Made by a program: the position numbers and the translations under genes. The notes below the pieces were generated by a model that worked only from the letters and a program-made list of their open reading frames with translations, had not been told where the DNA came from and did not search any database. DNA of 64,000 nt from Plectrocnemia conspersa (lineage: Eukaryota; Arthropoda; Insecta; Trichoptera; Polycentropodidae), in the NCBI GenBank assembly GCA_009617715.1, contig VTFK01000174.1, forward strand, positions 682,001 through 746,000, read 5' to 3'. Every line of letters begins with the position of its first letter. Positions within the stretch are counted from its first letter, which is position 1. Shown here piece after piece: positions 12,101 to 26,000 of this stretch.

Positions 12101-15100
12101 CACAGTAGGCGCCACAGTCGGTAATGTTAAGCCGATCATAAACTTCAATACGATTTCTTGATCGACTTCCGAAAGCGGACTAGTGAGGGGAGCATTGGCG
12201 AGCGTCGATAACGTCGGAAGGAAAGCGGCTTCCAATTGCTCTTGAGCGTCTTCGACGTGCGACGCGAAAGCGGGGAAGAAAGTTCCTAGCAACTGCCTCA
12301 AAGTGACTTCCTCTTCTACAATTTTGTATATTTTTAAACATTGCTGAATAAAATATTTTTTTACAAATACGATTCGGATAGCGGGGTATGTATTATTTCT
12401 CTAAACTAAGAACCCACACTATCTGATTCGTATTGATTTCATATTCGCAACTCACCGGAAGCAGGATTGAACCATAATAAAAGAAGACGACTAATGATAG
12501 ACGATGAAGATAATCTTCCGGCCATCAGTAAGCGGCATAATCCTTCCACAACCACTTCTCTATATTCGGTGCACTTTAATTGGATTGAGTTAAAACATTG
12601 AATAATACCTTATAAAATATTATTATATGTTATATTTACTTCGCTGTTCATGAATCTCAAAAACAGTTCAATTATGGTGTCGTGTGTTGTCTGCGAATAA
12701 ATTGCTGCTTCATATTCCTCTATTTAAAATTTAAAAAAAATTAATCTACATACATATATTATGAAGAAATCCGTTAATGAAATCGAAAATACCTTCAGGA
12801 TCATCACTTTGACTTGGGGTCTTCGCCTTACTCACTGACTTTCTCGATTTATTCGTATCGCTTTCTTGAATTTCTACGTTAAAAGTTTTCACACCGTGTA
12901 TGCACATGATGTCTATGACGCATTTGAGAGCCGTCACCAGCAACGGCTCATTGTCCATGTTCATGAATTGAGTGAAGAAAAACGCTTTATGTTCCTGAGC
13001 GAACTCTTCGTCCAACATTGAATATAAACCGACGATCTTCAAAGCGTTTTGTCGTATTTCAGTATTTTGAAATATCATAACTTCAAAGTTTTGAAACAAC
13101 GACTTCAAAACAGGCGTCAGCTTCGTTATCTGCGGCGAATCCAGCATCATGATAAGTATTATAAGGCATTTGTTTAACGTTTCGGGATCGTTTCGCTTCT
13201 CTTTCACCTGCATACATAAAAATATAAAATCTAAACATATCGTTCTTTGTGTGTGCTCGCTGTGTGTGCTTGTCTGTCATGTAATTAGCTAAGATTGTAG
13301 TGACCCACCCCTTTGGAGGTGAAAAACGGCAGATGTAAGTACACTTATGTTAGCATAAATAATATATATAAATAATTATAATATATACATAAGTATATAT
13401 GTTATATAATATTAATTGTTGAATGTAAACATTAATATGACAGTAGTCGGTATAATGAGGCCCGAATTAAGAATAAAAGAGGTTAATGAATTGAAAATAC
13501 TAGTCAATGATATAATATCAAGTGGAAAACGTATTATCAAAGGAGAAAATAATATAATTAACCCTTAGACCGCCAACCGGTAAATTGTTAATTACTCGCT
13601 GTACGCCATGCGTTTTTAGCGATATAATTTTTTGGCTACTTACTCTGTTTAACACATCATTACAGCCAAAATACTCAATTTTTATATTTTAAAATTATAT
13701 ATGTATGATTAACATGATTTAAACATTCTAATTATATCAATAAACAAACATTTTTAGTCGTATTGTTGGAAATATAAGGTGAACAAAACTAAATCAATTG
13801 GTCGGTCCGCGTGTTATGTGGACACACCTACACACACATGCGCGCGCGCGGCACTATACAAGCGAACGACAAGCAGGGTCATGCTCACACTGAGACAATT
13901 TTAATATATAAATCTGCAACGCATTTTTTTCTTCGTCTGACCTACATCCTGTTATAAAAAAATTTACAAATCGACAAGATTTTCTTTGATGCATACAAAA
14001 TCACATATATCGTATACAAAAAAATAACCCTAATAACCAAACCGTTTGTTTTGATCAATGGTGTTTGCAATTGGTTGTTGTTGAAGGTTGTCATATTTTT
14101 TTATATATAAAAATAATAAATAATAAAACTTGATAACAAGATACGATGTTACAACTATATATAATTATATGTATAATTTATAATATATACATATTCTTCT
14201 TCTTCTTCCACGGCGCTACAACCGGTAATCGGTTTTGGCCTTTCCACCTAATTTCTTGTAGGGCTTCTAGATATATATTGAGTTTTAGTATTTCTTCCGC
14301 TATTGTTTGCATTTTTCCTGGTTGTAATATTGCACATTCCAGCTTCCAAAATTGAAGTCCAGTCGTTTAAGATTTCGATCGTCTAGGACCTAGACGATCG
14401 AAATCTAGATAAACGATTCATAATGACCTAGACTCTAGGTCATTATGAATCGGGGCGGATTTATTATTTCGTTGTGATTTTTTCATAACTATTTGGATTT
14501 ATCCACGTTGGTTGGTTTGCTCCATGATAGAAACCCTCCTCCTTTATCCGGGCTTGGAACCGCAAGAGTGCAACATATCTACACTCCAGGCGGAATATGT
14601 AATATATATTACACAATAACATATATATATACAATAAATAATAAACTTTTCGACCATCGTGACGCATTGGGGTAACCTGTTAGGTCACGATGGTATTAAT
14701 TTAATGTAAATAAATAAACATATTACAAATAAATTATAAAATAATAGAATAAGTAAAATAAAATGATTCTACGACAAGGAATCGTTTTTGTTATTATTAT
14801 TATTATTTAATATTTACTAAGAGTTAATATTGATATTTTATTAATTATATCTTATTTATATTTATTAATAAGTATTTAATAGTAATTATTATTATTATTA
14901 TTTAATTATTACAAACAATAAAAACCAATCACAAAAACAGTTGACAATATTAAAACAGTCGAAATAACGTATAAATATATTCACAAGTATTTACAAATCA
15001 CAATTTTCATTGAAATATTGATGACATAATTTAATTTCGATTCATAAATTAAAGTATAAAAAAACGAATTTCCGCGATGCGTTTGTGCTAACCCTAAAAG

Positions 15101-18100
15101 TGGCCTAAAGAAGCACGATCGAAACCGCGCGCGAAATACAAACGACTAAAATTAAGGCGTGACTTTATAATTATATATACCACTGTTTCATCGCAAATTC
15201 TATAAATAAAATCACTGAAATCGTTTACTAGGAACTCAAACTGATTTTTAAAACATATATTGCCAACTTTTACCTTTCCGTTTCTTTAAAAAACGAAGGT
15301 TTTAACGAGCGCATGATATCATGCGCTTGGCGTTGAAAGGATTAATAATACATTTGATATAACGTTTAAACATATAATGGAGATTTTAAAAACTATCAAT
15401 TATAAAGAATGAACTAAAATCGAAAATGATTGTTCAATAATTGAGACAATAAATGATGTAAAAAAATATGTTAAATTAATAAGACAATTTAAATTTAAAT
15501 AATAACATTATTAAAAAAGAAACAACAAGTGATATTATTCTGATGTGTTAAAAAAAAACAAGAATAAAGCTATAATTATACTTAAAAATATACAAAATGC
15601 AGAAAAAAGCAAAATAAGACCAACATAATTAAAAATTGGCATTCAGAATATAAGATCCATAAATAAAGGTATTTAATTATATTTTGTGAGTCAAAAATTC
15701 ATCAAAAATATCAGAAAGGGCACTGTAAAAGTTAGGAGAGAAATATAAAGAATAAATAAAAAAAATAATTGAAATTTCAGAAGAACTAAAATATGTTTAA
15801 ATAAAATAAAATACATGCATAGATAAAAACAAAATTTATTTGGAAGTATAGCGCATTTTAAAAAATAAAAATTCGAGTACCACTGCCGGGGCTTGAACCC
15901 GCAACCTCAGAATTACTAGTCTGAGATATTAAGGACTATGCTATTCCGTCCTTATATGATAGCAGAAAAAATGAATACATACTACTCACTATATTACTCA
16001 GTTTAATAAACTAGTACGATACAATAATAAAACATTTAATATAAAATTTGGAGAATTTAAATCAGTATCGTTAGAATAAGTTTACAACATAATTTGTAAA
16101 TTTAAAAAACGAAACAATACTGATAAATTGGATGTAAATATAATTCAAGATACATTGGAAATACTAGGAATTAAATTCATCATTTAGTAAATAAAGAACT
16201 CTCTGAAGGAGAAATATCTGATAATTTGAAAATCACTATTATACCTATACCTAATGTAAAAAATATAAATATAATATTAGCCTTTTTTTTTGTTTATGTA
16301 CGTTTAGATTAAATTTGTTTAGTGTATAAACAATTAGCTATATTAGCTTAATAAATATAAGAATGCAATCAATCACAAAACTTACAATTTCGACGGCAGG
16401 TTGCACAGCTTGTTTCTCTTTCAAATTCAGATTCATTTCTTCCAGCTTTTTATTGATAACGTCCACTTTTTCTTTACACTTGGCGGCTAGAGAAAAATCC
16501 TGACTGCGTACGGCTTCTTCTTGTTCTTCCAGCGCTTCGTTCAGAGAAACCCTAAGACCGGCTCGCATCATCTTGACTTCGCTCGACTCCACTGCTACTT
16601 CTTCCGGAACGGGGATCTCTTCGATGGGCTCGTGTATTTCAGATACGACCGAAGCGACGAACTCGATTCGATTCTGGACATCCGGTATCACTAAATCCAC
16701 AGCTCTCATTATGGCTCTGATGACTTCCTCGTCGAACTGCTGATAGAAACCTAAAACAAAATTATTATTATTTTAATGTGCTTTTATACGTAATTATATA
16801 AATAACTATAATTTATACCTATCAGACTATCATACGCTAGAGTCTGCAAAGCTTTACGGCCGACCACATCGGCCATATCGTAAACGGGAAATATATTCAT
16901 CAGCTCTTGCAAGACATGCTGTCGAGTGCTGTACTCTTTCGTGTCGGCGATCGGCGGACAAGGCGAAGCTACAATAGCTCTGACGTAATCGGTGAATATA
17001 ACCAACTCCGGAAGCGCCTGTTCTAGGTTGTCTGTGTTTTCGGTCGAATGTAGATGCCTCACCAAATGTCTCCAATACCAAGCCGATTCTTTGGTCAGTT
17101 TTTCGGCAGGTATCAATTTTAATTGAGGATCAGTCGGCAGCCATTCTAGTAACTCCGTTACTTGACTACTTCTATAAAACGTTTATTTTCCTATATATAT
17201 TTAAGAACATGGCGATTACAGAACCGTAGATTGCAGATAAAATAATAACTATTTTAGTCACAATTCAGATTTCAAATAAATAAAAAAAAATCAGGCTATA
17301 ACAATATACTGTCAAGAAGCAATAACAATTGTAAACACTGCATTATGACAATTAAAAGAAAATGTGATAATTTTAAAATTTAAATTTATGGCTTTGCACG
17401 GTGAAATTTTTTCATTTTACGATCTTCGTATGTTTATAAAAAGACTCTTTGATCTCTATTCAAAGGGAAAATAAAGACGTTATAATATGTCAGCATATTA
17501 GGACAGGACAAAAAAGTAAGATTTTACCTGTCCTGTTAATTACCATCAGCAAACATGACGTGTAGGTACTATCTGATTAAGTGTTATTATGATATTGAAT
17601 AAGAAAAACATACTTGAAAAGGCATTGTAATAAGTTTCCGGCAACGAATGCAGAATCCTTGGCGCCTTGAACGTTATCCAATCTTATAGATGCCAATAAA
17701 GATAAAACATCTCCACAATAGGCGCCCAACCATCCCGGTATTAGAGCGGTCTCGACGACTTTACGTACTCTAGGACTGCGTTCGATTAAGCCAACCTATG
17801 AACATAATCATAAATCATCGATATACTTAGTGCTAAATGATGTGTTTTTATATAATTACGTACCTTCAATATATGCACTCTTTGTCGTACTTTCAATTGA
17901 GTAACGTTAATAGAAGAAACGTATAAAAATGCTGCTTTACGTACAGATTCGTCTACATCGCACAATCTTTCTAAGATGTGTAACAGATTTCTGGAGCTCT
18001 TGGCTAAGCTCAAAACTACCGCTCTATAATGAAAATAAAAAAAAATGAATACGAATATAAATCTAATTTAAAGCAATAAAATGTATAAAATGCAAACCTT

Positions 18101-18889
18101 CTAACTGCACCGCTGGGATCACAGCTCATATGAAAAATATAAGCTTTTGTCACGGCATCGTCTTCGTCGGTGGGATTTTGGAGACGTTGCAGTGTGAGCA
18201 CTGCTCTACATCTAACAGCGCCTCTGACGTCCTAATTAAAAAATGTGACATCTCCGTAATAAAAGAAACAAAAATGAATTTGAATTAAAACATACTTGCA
18301 AACGTTCAAGTTGAGTTTCGAGAATTTTATCGCAGATATCGTCATCCAAAGAAGCGTCCTCGCCTAAGGCGGTCAACAACAAACCGAGCAACTGACAAGA
18401 ACGACTCCGCACTCCTTGTCCGGTTACCGATACGCACTACAATACATTTAATATATAATTAAATATAACATATGTATATTAAATAAATATAATGCGCAAT
18501 TACATCGAAAATCACTCCAAACACAAAGTGTAAAAAATGTTCATCGTCGTCGATCACTGTGCAAAAATTAGCTACGAATTGAAGAACTCTGTCCACGTTA
18601 CCGTTGGCGTCGCCAAACATAAAAGTGTAATGCAAAGCGTTTATGAAGCTCTCTCTAAACGCCTCTTGATCGATCTACAATACAAAATAATTATAATAAA
18701 CCATATAATCGTAGCAAAATGTATCAATCCAACCTTTCTATAAACTTTCTTCAGTTCCTTGATGTACTTCTTATGCAGCACGGTGTTGGATTGAACGTTG
18801 TGAAATATTTGGAAGATTTCCGGTACATTTCTTTGGATTGTGATAGGCTCATCGAGCTCGCTCGAGTTTCTCTTGCGGCTCGCGTCCAT
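9193..18889 (-). CDS. NCAPG: Condensin complex subunit 3 (Cap-G)
   Basis: HEAT-repeat kleisin-binding subunit of condensin I, which compacts mitotic chromosomes. Sixteen exons join in phase on the minus strand: 18734-18889, 18504-18674, 18296-18436, 18098-18231, 17864-18023, 17614-17795, 16819-17171, 16386-16750, 12793-13207, 12640-12719, 12456-12573, 12104-12315, 11878-12042, 11664-11814, 11389-11592 and 10205-10432, about 1078 residues. The N-terminus (IFQIFHNVQSNTVLHKKYIK), the DVRGAVRCRAVLTLQRLQNP HEAT segment and the Cnd3 region (CLIILIMMLDSP; LRQLLGTFFPAFASHVEDAQ) fix the identity. The tail is basic and Ser/Thr-rich (RRSTRTPRPGK), typical of phosphorylated condensin tails. Two last exons are tentative: about 10025-10136, which seems frameshifted, and 9193-9304, acidic and ending at TAA. 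A 3.2-kb intron (13208-16385) carries repeats. The start ATG at 18889 was preferred over a TTG further upstream. Confidence 0.88.
10516..10840 (-). repeat. tRNA-derived SINE, copy 2 (inverted), in a Cap-G intron
   Basis: Reverse-strand copy: the tail 'ggcgtaagcctaatacgtta' comes first, then 'atagatgtcactgcagctgg', then the tRNA-like head 'gctgccggggctcaaaaccg' with the anticodon-arm-like 'actagt'. The order and content match 44345-44630. It lies within the intron between the 10205-10432 and 11389-11592 exons, in the same orientation as the host gene. Confidence 0.75.
14371..14452. repeat. Two adjacent perfect palindromes with one-base centres
   Basis: Palindrome 1: arms 14371-14387 and 14389-14405 (17 bp each, gatttcgatcgtctagg) around a single A. 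Palindrome 2: arms 14415-14432 and 14434-14451 (18 bp, gattcataatgacctaga) around a single C, extendable by one pair to 14414/14452. Both are perfect and lie 9 bp apart. Further imperfect pairing (tcgttta with taaacga) surrounds the first. Confidence 0.9.
15860..15960 (-). repeat. tRNA-derived SINE, truncated copy 3 (inverted)
   Basis: Only the tRNA-like head is clear: 'ccactgccggggcttgaacc' and 'cgcaacctcagaattactag'. It includes a B-box-like sequence on the minus strand. The body and tail typical of the other copies are missing or too diverged to see. Confidence 0.65.
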
Positions 18890-20029
18890 TTTAAACAAAA
18901 CAATTAACTTGACGTATAGCTTTAACGCCCGCCATTCAAATTGAGATGACGCTTGGTCGTAACAACTTTTTTATTGCCCACTACTCGTGCGAAGTTGGCT
19001 GAGCTAGGCAGCGTCGGTATTTGTAGCCCGGGTTAAAGGGACATCACAGGACAGTTTGCGTGTAGATGTATTGTGATTCGCAGGTATGACGAGCGCTGCA
19101 ACGTGATCACAGGAGCTAACGATTTTCTTTTTGGAATTTATTCAGGCGGAGCCGTGTGTTTGGAACCCTAATGATAAAAGGCACGATGCCTGCGTGCAAA
19201 TCCAGCAAATTAACAAGAGTCCGATAAAGGAATTAAGGAAAAAAATTACCATTTCCCACAAACAGGGGCTACAATAGAAAAATAACATCGTCGCTTAAAT
19301 CTGGCACTGGAGTGAATGGTGCATTGCAATCATCTACCATATTATTTTTCTCCATTTGTTTTATTTAGTTTATGTTCAAAACGCGCATATAGTAATGTAT
19401 TATACGCAACTTCGTGAGTAGTATAATCCAAGGCAAGAATCAGATGCGGGCCTCCTTTGAATTATTTCATAATTTTATATAACAGCAAGTTTTATTTAAA
19501 TGAAAAACTAAAAAGCAAAAATATGTATTAATAATTAAGATATGGACCTCGACGGAAAAAAATAAATAATACATAATTATGTTTTATTTAATTATAATAA
19601 TTTACAAAATGTGACATTTCAGTTATAGTAAATAACATACTTTAATTCATTATTTTTTTATTGAATATTATAGCCAAATGTGCTTAAAACATAAATATTA
19701 GTCCTAAAGTGTTAGAAAATTTGAAATTGTAATAGAATTTCTGAAAACAATACATATTTTACGTTGAAATTAATTCCAATAAATATTTATAAAAAATAAT
19801 ACGTCATTGCTTGGTTTGTAAAATAAACCTGTGACATCATTTATGGAAGCCGCTGTAGTAACTTGTGGTAAAATAACTTTGTCTTAAAAAATTGTTTTTA
19901 TTTTTGAATTTAATTTTAGGTATCATAATAAATGTCAGTTAATATTTTGTACTGGCAGCACCTTCATACCCGCATTGTTTGTGTTTTTGAAGACGTTCGC
20001 GTTTCATTCGTTCTATTACAACTATCGCC
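18890..20029. promoter_or_regulatory. Intergenic region between divergent Cap-G and trichoplein starts
   Basis: About 1.1 kb separates the Cap-G ATG (minus, 18889) from the proposed trichoplein first exon (plus, 20030). GC-richer flanks at 18900-19110 and 19950-20030 probably hold the two promoters and 5' UTRs. The middle is AT-rich. A 'gtgacatcatttatggaagc' string (about 19830) recurs in diverged form in the repeats at 59-60 kb. No clear TATA box was identified for either gene. Confidence 0.4.
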
Positions 20030-23000
20030 ATGATGTAAGTACATATTTTTTCGCAAAATAAAACACTTGGTGTTCAATTAGCTTGAATTTTATTCGAAAT
20101 TGACAATTTGTTTTTAAATTGAATCAAACCAGGTGTAAAGTTACAAAAATCGAATAAACGGTAAATGCATAATAATACTTTACATCTTATTTGCTCGTAA
20201 CGCCGATTAATATGATTAATTATTAATAATTCAGTGCCAGGCTCTCGTAAACAGTTTAATAAACGCAATGCAAACTTTGATTGTTTGTGTTAATTTACAT
20301 ATTTCATTAATGCACAGTTAAAAATAAAGCAGAAATATTTTATAAATTGAGTAAAAAATACTTATTTCTTATCAAATCTAAATATATACATATGTATATA
20401 TATATAAATAAATTACAACATTATCTAGAATAATATAATATATACACGAATTTTTAGTACACGTTTATTCGAGCTCGGCCAGCACCGAGTTCAAGTCTTC
20501 TTGCAAGTTTGACGACTCTTCTCTTTGCTTGCTCACGTCGTCTTTGAGTCTATCCACGTTGGCGCTGATGAGATAGTTGCCTTTCTTCAGAGCGGAGACC
20601 GTTACTTCTAGCTTTTTCGACTTTGCAGTCATGTAATCTCTCATTTTTTCCATATCTCCGCTCTAAAATAATACACGATCGTTTAAAACAATATATTATA
20701 CAATCACAACAATATGACGATTAACTTACCTCCGGCTCGCTTTCACTCTCTGAATCACTTTCAGTTTCTTCTTCCGACTCCGATTCCGTCTCTTCTTCTT
20801 CTTCCTCTTCCTCGCTGGCTTCCTCTTCCACTTTCTTAGATTCGTTCTCTTCAGTCTCTTCATCTTCGTTTTCTTCGTCTTCTTCCGTTTCCTTCATGAG
20901 ACTCGCCATCTTATCTACTTCCTTTTTCAGTGCTTTATATTTCTTACGTTCCACTCTAAAATATTTCATAAACATGTATCATATATATTTGTATCATACT
21001 ATATTTGATTATATAAAATCAAACGTACTTTAGAACGGCTTGTTGATTCTTTAATTGCATTTTCAAGGCGATTCTTTCTCTCCTGGCTTTGTCTATCTTT
21101 TCGTTCAAATTTCTTATTTTATTGCCCAACATCTTAATGTCTTTTTGCAACTTCTTCTTTTCTTTTTCTTCCGGATCTTCCTAAAATTATATTTTAATGA
21201 ATTATAGTTTAATATAACTATGATGCGTACTCGCTTACCTCTTCTTCGCTACTAGATTCTTCGATTTCTTCCTCCGAACTGGACTTTTGAATCGATTGCT
21301 GCTTCTGAGCGTGACTCGGTCTCCTCGAATTTGAGTTCGAACTTGGTAATATTCCCTACAAGAGCAACGTAATATATGCATATGTATTTTAAACACATCT
21401 TTTAATCAGAAATTAGTAGATACAAAAAATTAATACATTTCCTCCGTCACACGTTCAATGTGCGTTTAGATATTTTATCTGTCTACCTGATTGTAAACCT
21501 CGCATTGTCTTTCATAGTCACGCGTTCTTTGCAAAAAGTATGATGTCGGCTCTTCGTTATCATCATTATCATAAATACCCTGAAAATATGTTATTCAAAG
21601 CGGAAGCATTATATAGAGTAGATTGCAGAGTTAGCGCGCCTTGAGAAATATATTATTATTTTTGTTACCAAGCTCGTTATATGTTCCGACTACTGTCAAT
21701 ACCTTCAAAGCTTGCTCTAATTTTTTCTCCAGCTCCAAGTTCTTCCTCTTCGTCTCCTCCATTTCAGATTGCATTTCGTCTAATTCTTCAGCTGCTCTAT
21801 GATACTTCCTCTCGAGATCGTCGGCCACTCTCTTCGTTTCTGAAACTTCCCGCTTTAAACTAGATACTAACGTTTCGTCGTACGCATCTACGACCGAAAT
21901 CACAGTCTTAGCTTGCTCTTGCTTAGTGTGCGCCCTTTCGCTCTTCAATTCCGCTTCGAGATTTGTGATTCTCTGAAGGAGACGCTTGTTTTCTCGTTGT
22001 TGAGCTTCTTTGTTCCTTTAAGATAATATTTTAAATTTAAAAAATGAATATTCCAATACTACAACTATCTTAACCACCTTAATTCTAATGCGAGCAATTG
22101 CTTAGTCGATTGAAGATCGTCTCTCACTTTATCAATATCGTCCATCTCGTCTATTTCTTCTTCCTCCGGTGGTGCCTGTAATCAAATTTTCACTATTAGT
22201 ATTAAATCTATAAAAAATATTATCCGAGTATAACGCATGAAGTTAGCTGCGATGGTTTTGAACTTGGCTAAATTATTTTAATAAATATCTACTAATTAAG
22301 CGACAAGCCCTTTAGAACGAAGTTCCAAAATATGTTTATTAAATTTAAGCTTGTAGTCCAGGCATGTGCCCGGATATTTAATATTTGTTTTCTATTTTAC
22401 GTTACTGCCCTCTTCATTTAAGAGAAGTGGTGGCAGAGTTTGTATACGTTCTGTGAAAATAATTGCTTCTGTTTTAATTCGGTTGATTTTAATTTTCCAC
22501 CTCTCAAATATTTACACGATTTTATTGCTTTTGACGTGGATTTTTGACTTCTGAGAAGTGATAATTGTTTTTTGCGCTTTCTTATTGGTCAAAATTTGGT
22601 GTAGATATGTTTTTTGCCGCCTGCTTCACAATAACTGGCAATCTTACGGGTATTGAAAAATTATGAAAACTTTTAAATTAAAAGGAATAATAAAAAACAT
22701 GGTCAAAACTTTTAATTTAAAATAATATGTGGTAAAACTAAAATTGAAACATAATTAATTTCAAATAGGTTTTTGTCATCTTTTTCTCTATAAATAATTA
22801 TTCTAATAATCTAGACTAAGATAATTATTTTAACCCTTTTAGTGCCAAGCGAAATAAGGCAGTGTACACTAAGAATGCCAAGCATTTTTTTGGCATGTTT
22901 ATATAAATATATTTCTGAAAATTTTATTTTTTTTGTGTGAACTTCTATTTATTTTAGAATCAAAATAAAATCTAGTTTATACAACTAAGTACTTAAAAGG

Positions 23001-26000
23001 TATCGAAAAAAATTATTTCATAATTTTACAAAAAGAAATACAAAATTAGGAATGGACATCCGCGTCCTAGCGGCATTCATGTCGTCTTTCATAAGTGGAC
23101 ACCGGCGTCCTTAAGACATAACTTAGGTTAGGTACATAATATTATAAAATGTATGTGAACTTATTAACAAATAAAGAACCTGTTGAATTATTTTCTTAAA
23201 CATAATTAATTTAATGGTATCTTAAACTTTAGCCGTTGGCAGGTTTGAACAGTTAAAGAGGATCAAATTAAATTTATCATATATTTCCATTAAAAAAAGT
23301 ATCTAATATAGATAGTAAAATAATTATAATTTACTTACTTCTTTCACTTCAGCTAAGTTGGCCTGCGACATTGACTTTTGAAGTTGTTCTTCAACAGTCA
23401 ACTGCCGCCTGAATTTCCTCAGTCCTTCCAAAATTGGTTTACTCCTATCGTTGCATTTCACTTTTTTGAGCTTGACGCCCGAGTTGATTTGCTTCAGCAG
23501 CTGGTTGTGTGTATTTGCTTTCTCCGACTCGTACACATACTGTCCTTCTCCAGCCTTGACGACCTTCTCCTTTGTTATAATCGGACTGGATCTGAATTCG
23601 TTAAAATTTAGATTACATATAGCCTTAGAGAATAAAGCAAATCTATATTATGGATATAGTCGGTTGATCCTTGAAGTTTGTCCCTATACCTGTCATTACA
23701 GACAACGTGTTTAAGCTTTCGTCCTTCCTCCACTTCCTTCATCATATCTGTCCAATCGGGTCTTCTTCTCGGCCTAGATTTAAGCATTTCTAATCGCTTT
23801 ACCTTCTCTTGGGTGGGTGCACTCTTTTTAAAGTCCGGAGGAGGCGGTAGTTTAGGAGGCATTGGCGGAGGCATCGGAGGCGGCACAGGTTTGAGCAAAC
23901 CTAAAATTATTAAAAATCGTTAGTGCTTAAAGAAACATTTTAATTCTTTGATTTATACAAATCCAGAAATCTTGAAGATGTGTATAATCAGATGTATCAA
24001 AAGTTCTTTTTTATGTCCAGAAAGGGTCGGTTTGCATCATCATATATTAAATTTACAATGGCAAAGCGATACAAGAGCAATTCATAAAGAATAACTCAAA
24101 TTGTATTAGAATCACCATATTCACAGTAACATACCTCTGAAAAATAGTCCTTCTTCTTCCATATTGATATGAAACTGAGAAGAACAAAACAACGACACAC
24201 AAAGCTCTCTAGTTCACTAGGGCGCGTGTGCTTTAATTACCCTTCGCTAAGACACAACGGTCTAATCTCGTCTAGGAGCTTCCATGTTTATTTATAAACT
24301 ATCGACGCTGCATCGATTAGTCACAATGCAACTATGACTCGATTGTGCTATATTTTGGACCATAAAGAATTACTTACTTCTGAGACTTTCGTTTTTGGTC
24401 AAGGTGTGTCCTTTGGGTATTTCGTTAGCTATGGTTTTGTCGATGTTTTCTTTCATCTTCTCCAACAGCGGATCTCGCCATTTCTTTCCGGTTTCCTCTT
24501 TAGACGCTTGCCTCAATAGAACGGGAGGCTTCTTGGCCGCTGTAGCTTCGTCTTTGGTAGGTTGCTTCGCTAATGGAGGTTTATTCGAAGGCAACTTTTC
24601 TTCGACGGGTTTGCTTGCGGCCGGCTTCTTGACTTTACTGCCCGCTTCCGACACTGTCTTTTGATCGACGATGGCTAAAATCATTTCCATTTGTTTACAT
24701 CATATTTTTTTAATAACCCTCAGTGAAATATACCTTGACGAGCGGTTTTTCAGTGTCGTCATCGTCGACGACGACGCCATTCTCCGGCTTAGGTTTGATA
24801 ACTTTTTGTTTTTTGAGTGACGCTGAAATGAAATATGTTATGTATACAGATAAGTTTCAATTTGATCGATACCTCGATAACCTGCAAAAGTATAAATTGA
24901 AATAAAATACAAATCTTTACCTTTGAAGGTATTTTTATGATAAAGTAAAAATAATCATTTTAGATGATTGAGATTATCGCTCTGAATCTGAATGGTACAC
25001 TTACATATACTTGGTATATGTTATTGGACACTACTTATGGCAAGCGCGAATAATCTCAATGATGAAAAACTATTGAGAAGAAAAAAATAGCGACGGATCA
25101 TAGAGAATACAAATTTAGAATGTACCATGAGCTGTATGATTTGATAAAGTATAATTTTTTGAGATTTTGGGAAGAATGTGCATATTTTTAAAATTAGAGT
25201 TACGCGTTTTATTTAGATGTATTTTATATGAGGGTGAATCAAAGAAGAACGGGAGTTACCAAGACATGTGTTATATGACAGATTCTTCCTGAATGCAACT
25301 GAGATTATCTATAAAAGGTTTTATTTGACCCACTCTGCATTTTGTACTGTTTGGTTTATTATCGAGGTATCGACTAATCTTTAGTTGTGAGTGTTTGTAA
25401 AGTGAGTGTTAAAGGTTGACGCTAATGCACCTTTAGCGTTGGCGAGCTGTTCTTCAACAGCTGCGACCGGGTTGGGCTCTGGTTCGTGCGGCACGGATTG
25501 CCTCTTGCGCAGTGCCCACGACGGCTTAGGCGCCGATTCGGTGGAAGCGGTCGATTCGCGCACCCACGGCGGGCGAAAGTTTTCGCGGCCAGCAGCAGCT
25601 CCACCCCCTGGCATTGCTGCCTGTTCTATCTGCAAAACATTCATTGGTCTTATACGCTAGCGCCGGAAGCATCACAATCTGTACACGTTCATCTATCGTC
25701 ACTTTTCCTCTTATATTTATAGCATCTGTTTAGAATCTTATTATCTGTGTATATTATTTATATTTTATTAATATACAGTAGTGTGACAAAATAATTGGAC
25801 CACTCCAATATTTCACATATTTTGATATTTACAAGCAACTAATCTAGGAAATAAATGTTGTGCATTAAAAGATTTGAAGCTCGTTAGTAGGCTGTGATTT
25901 TAAACAAAAAAATAATGAATATATGTACACACAAAAGATTGGGGATACGATACAGGTACATATTGAACATAGGAGACTATATTCAGTGTGCAGCAATTTG

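Larger units (their letters stand above)
13208..16385 (-). other. Large Cap-G intron
   Basis: About 3.2 kb between two Cap-G exons, with no supported gene. It contains a CA/CG simple repeat at about 13827-13850, the twin palindromes at 14371-14452, AT and AAT microsatellite runs (14790-14910) and an inverted SINE fragment at 15860-15960. A short coding-like fragment around 14205-14350 has no identifiable family. Confidence 0.7.
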
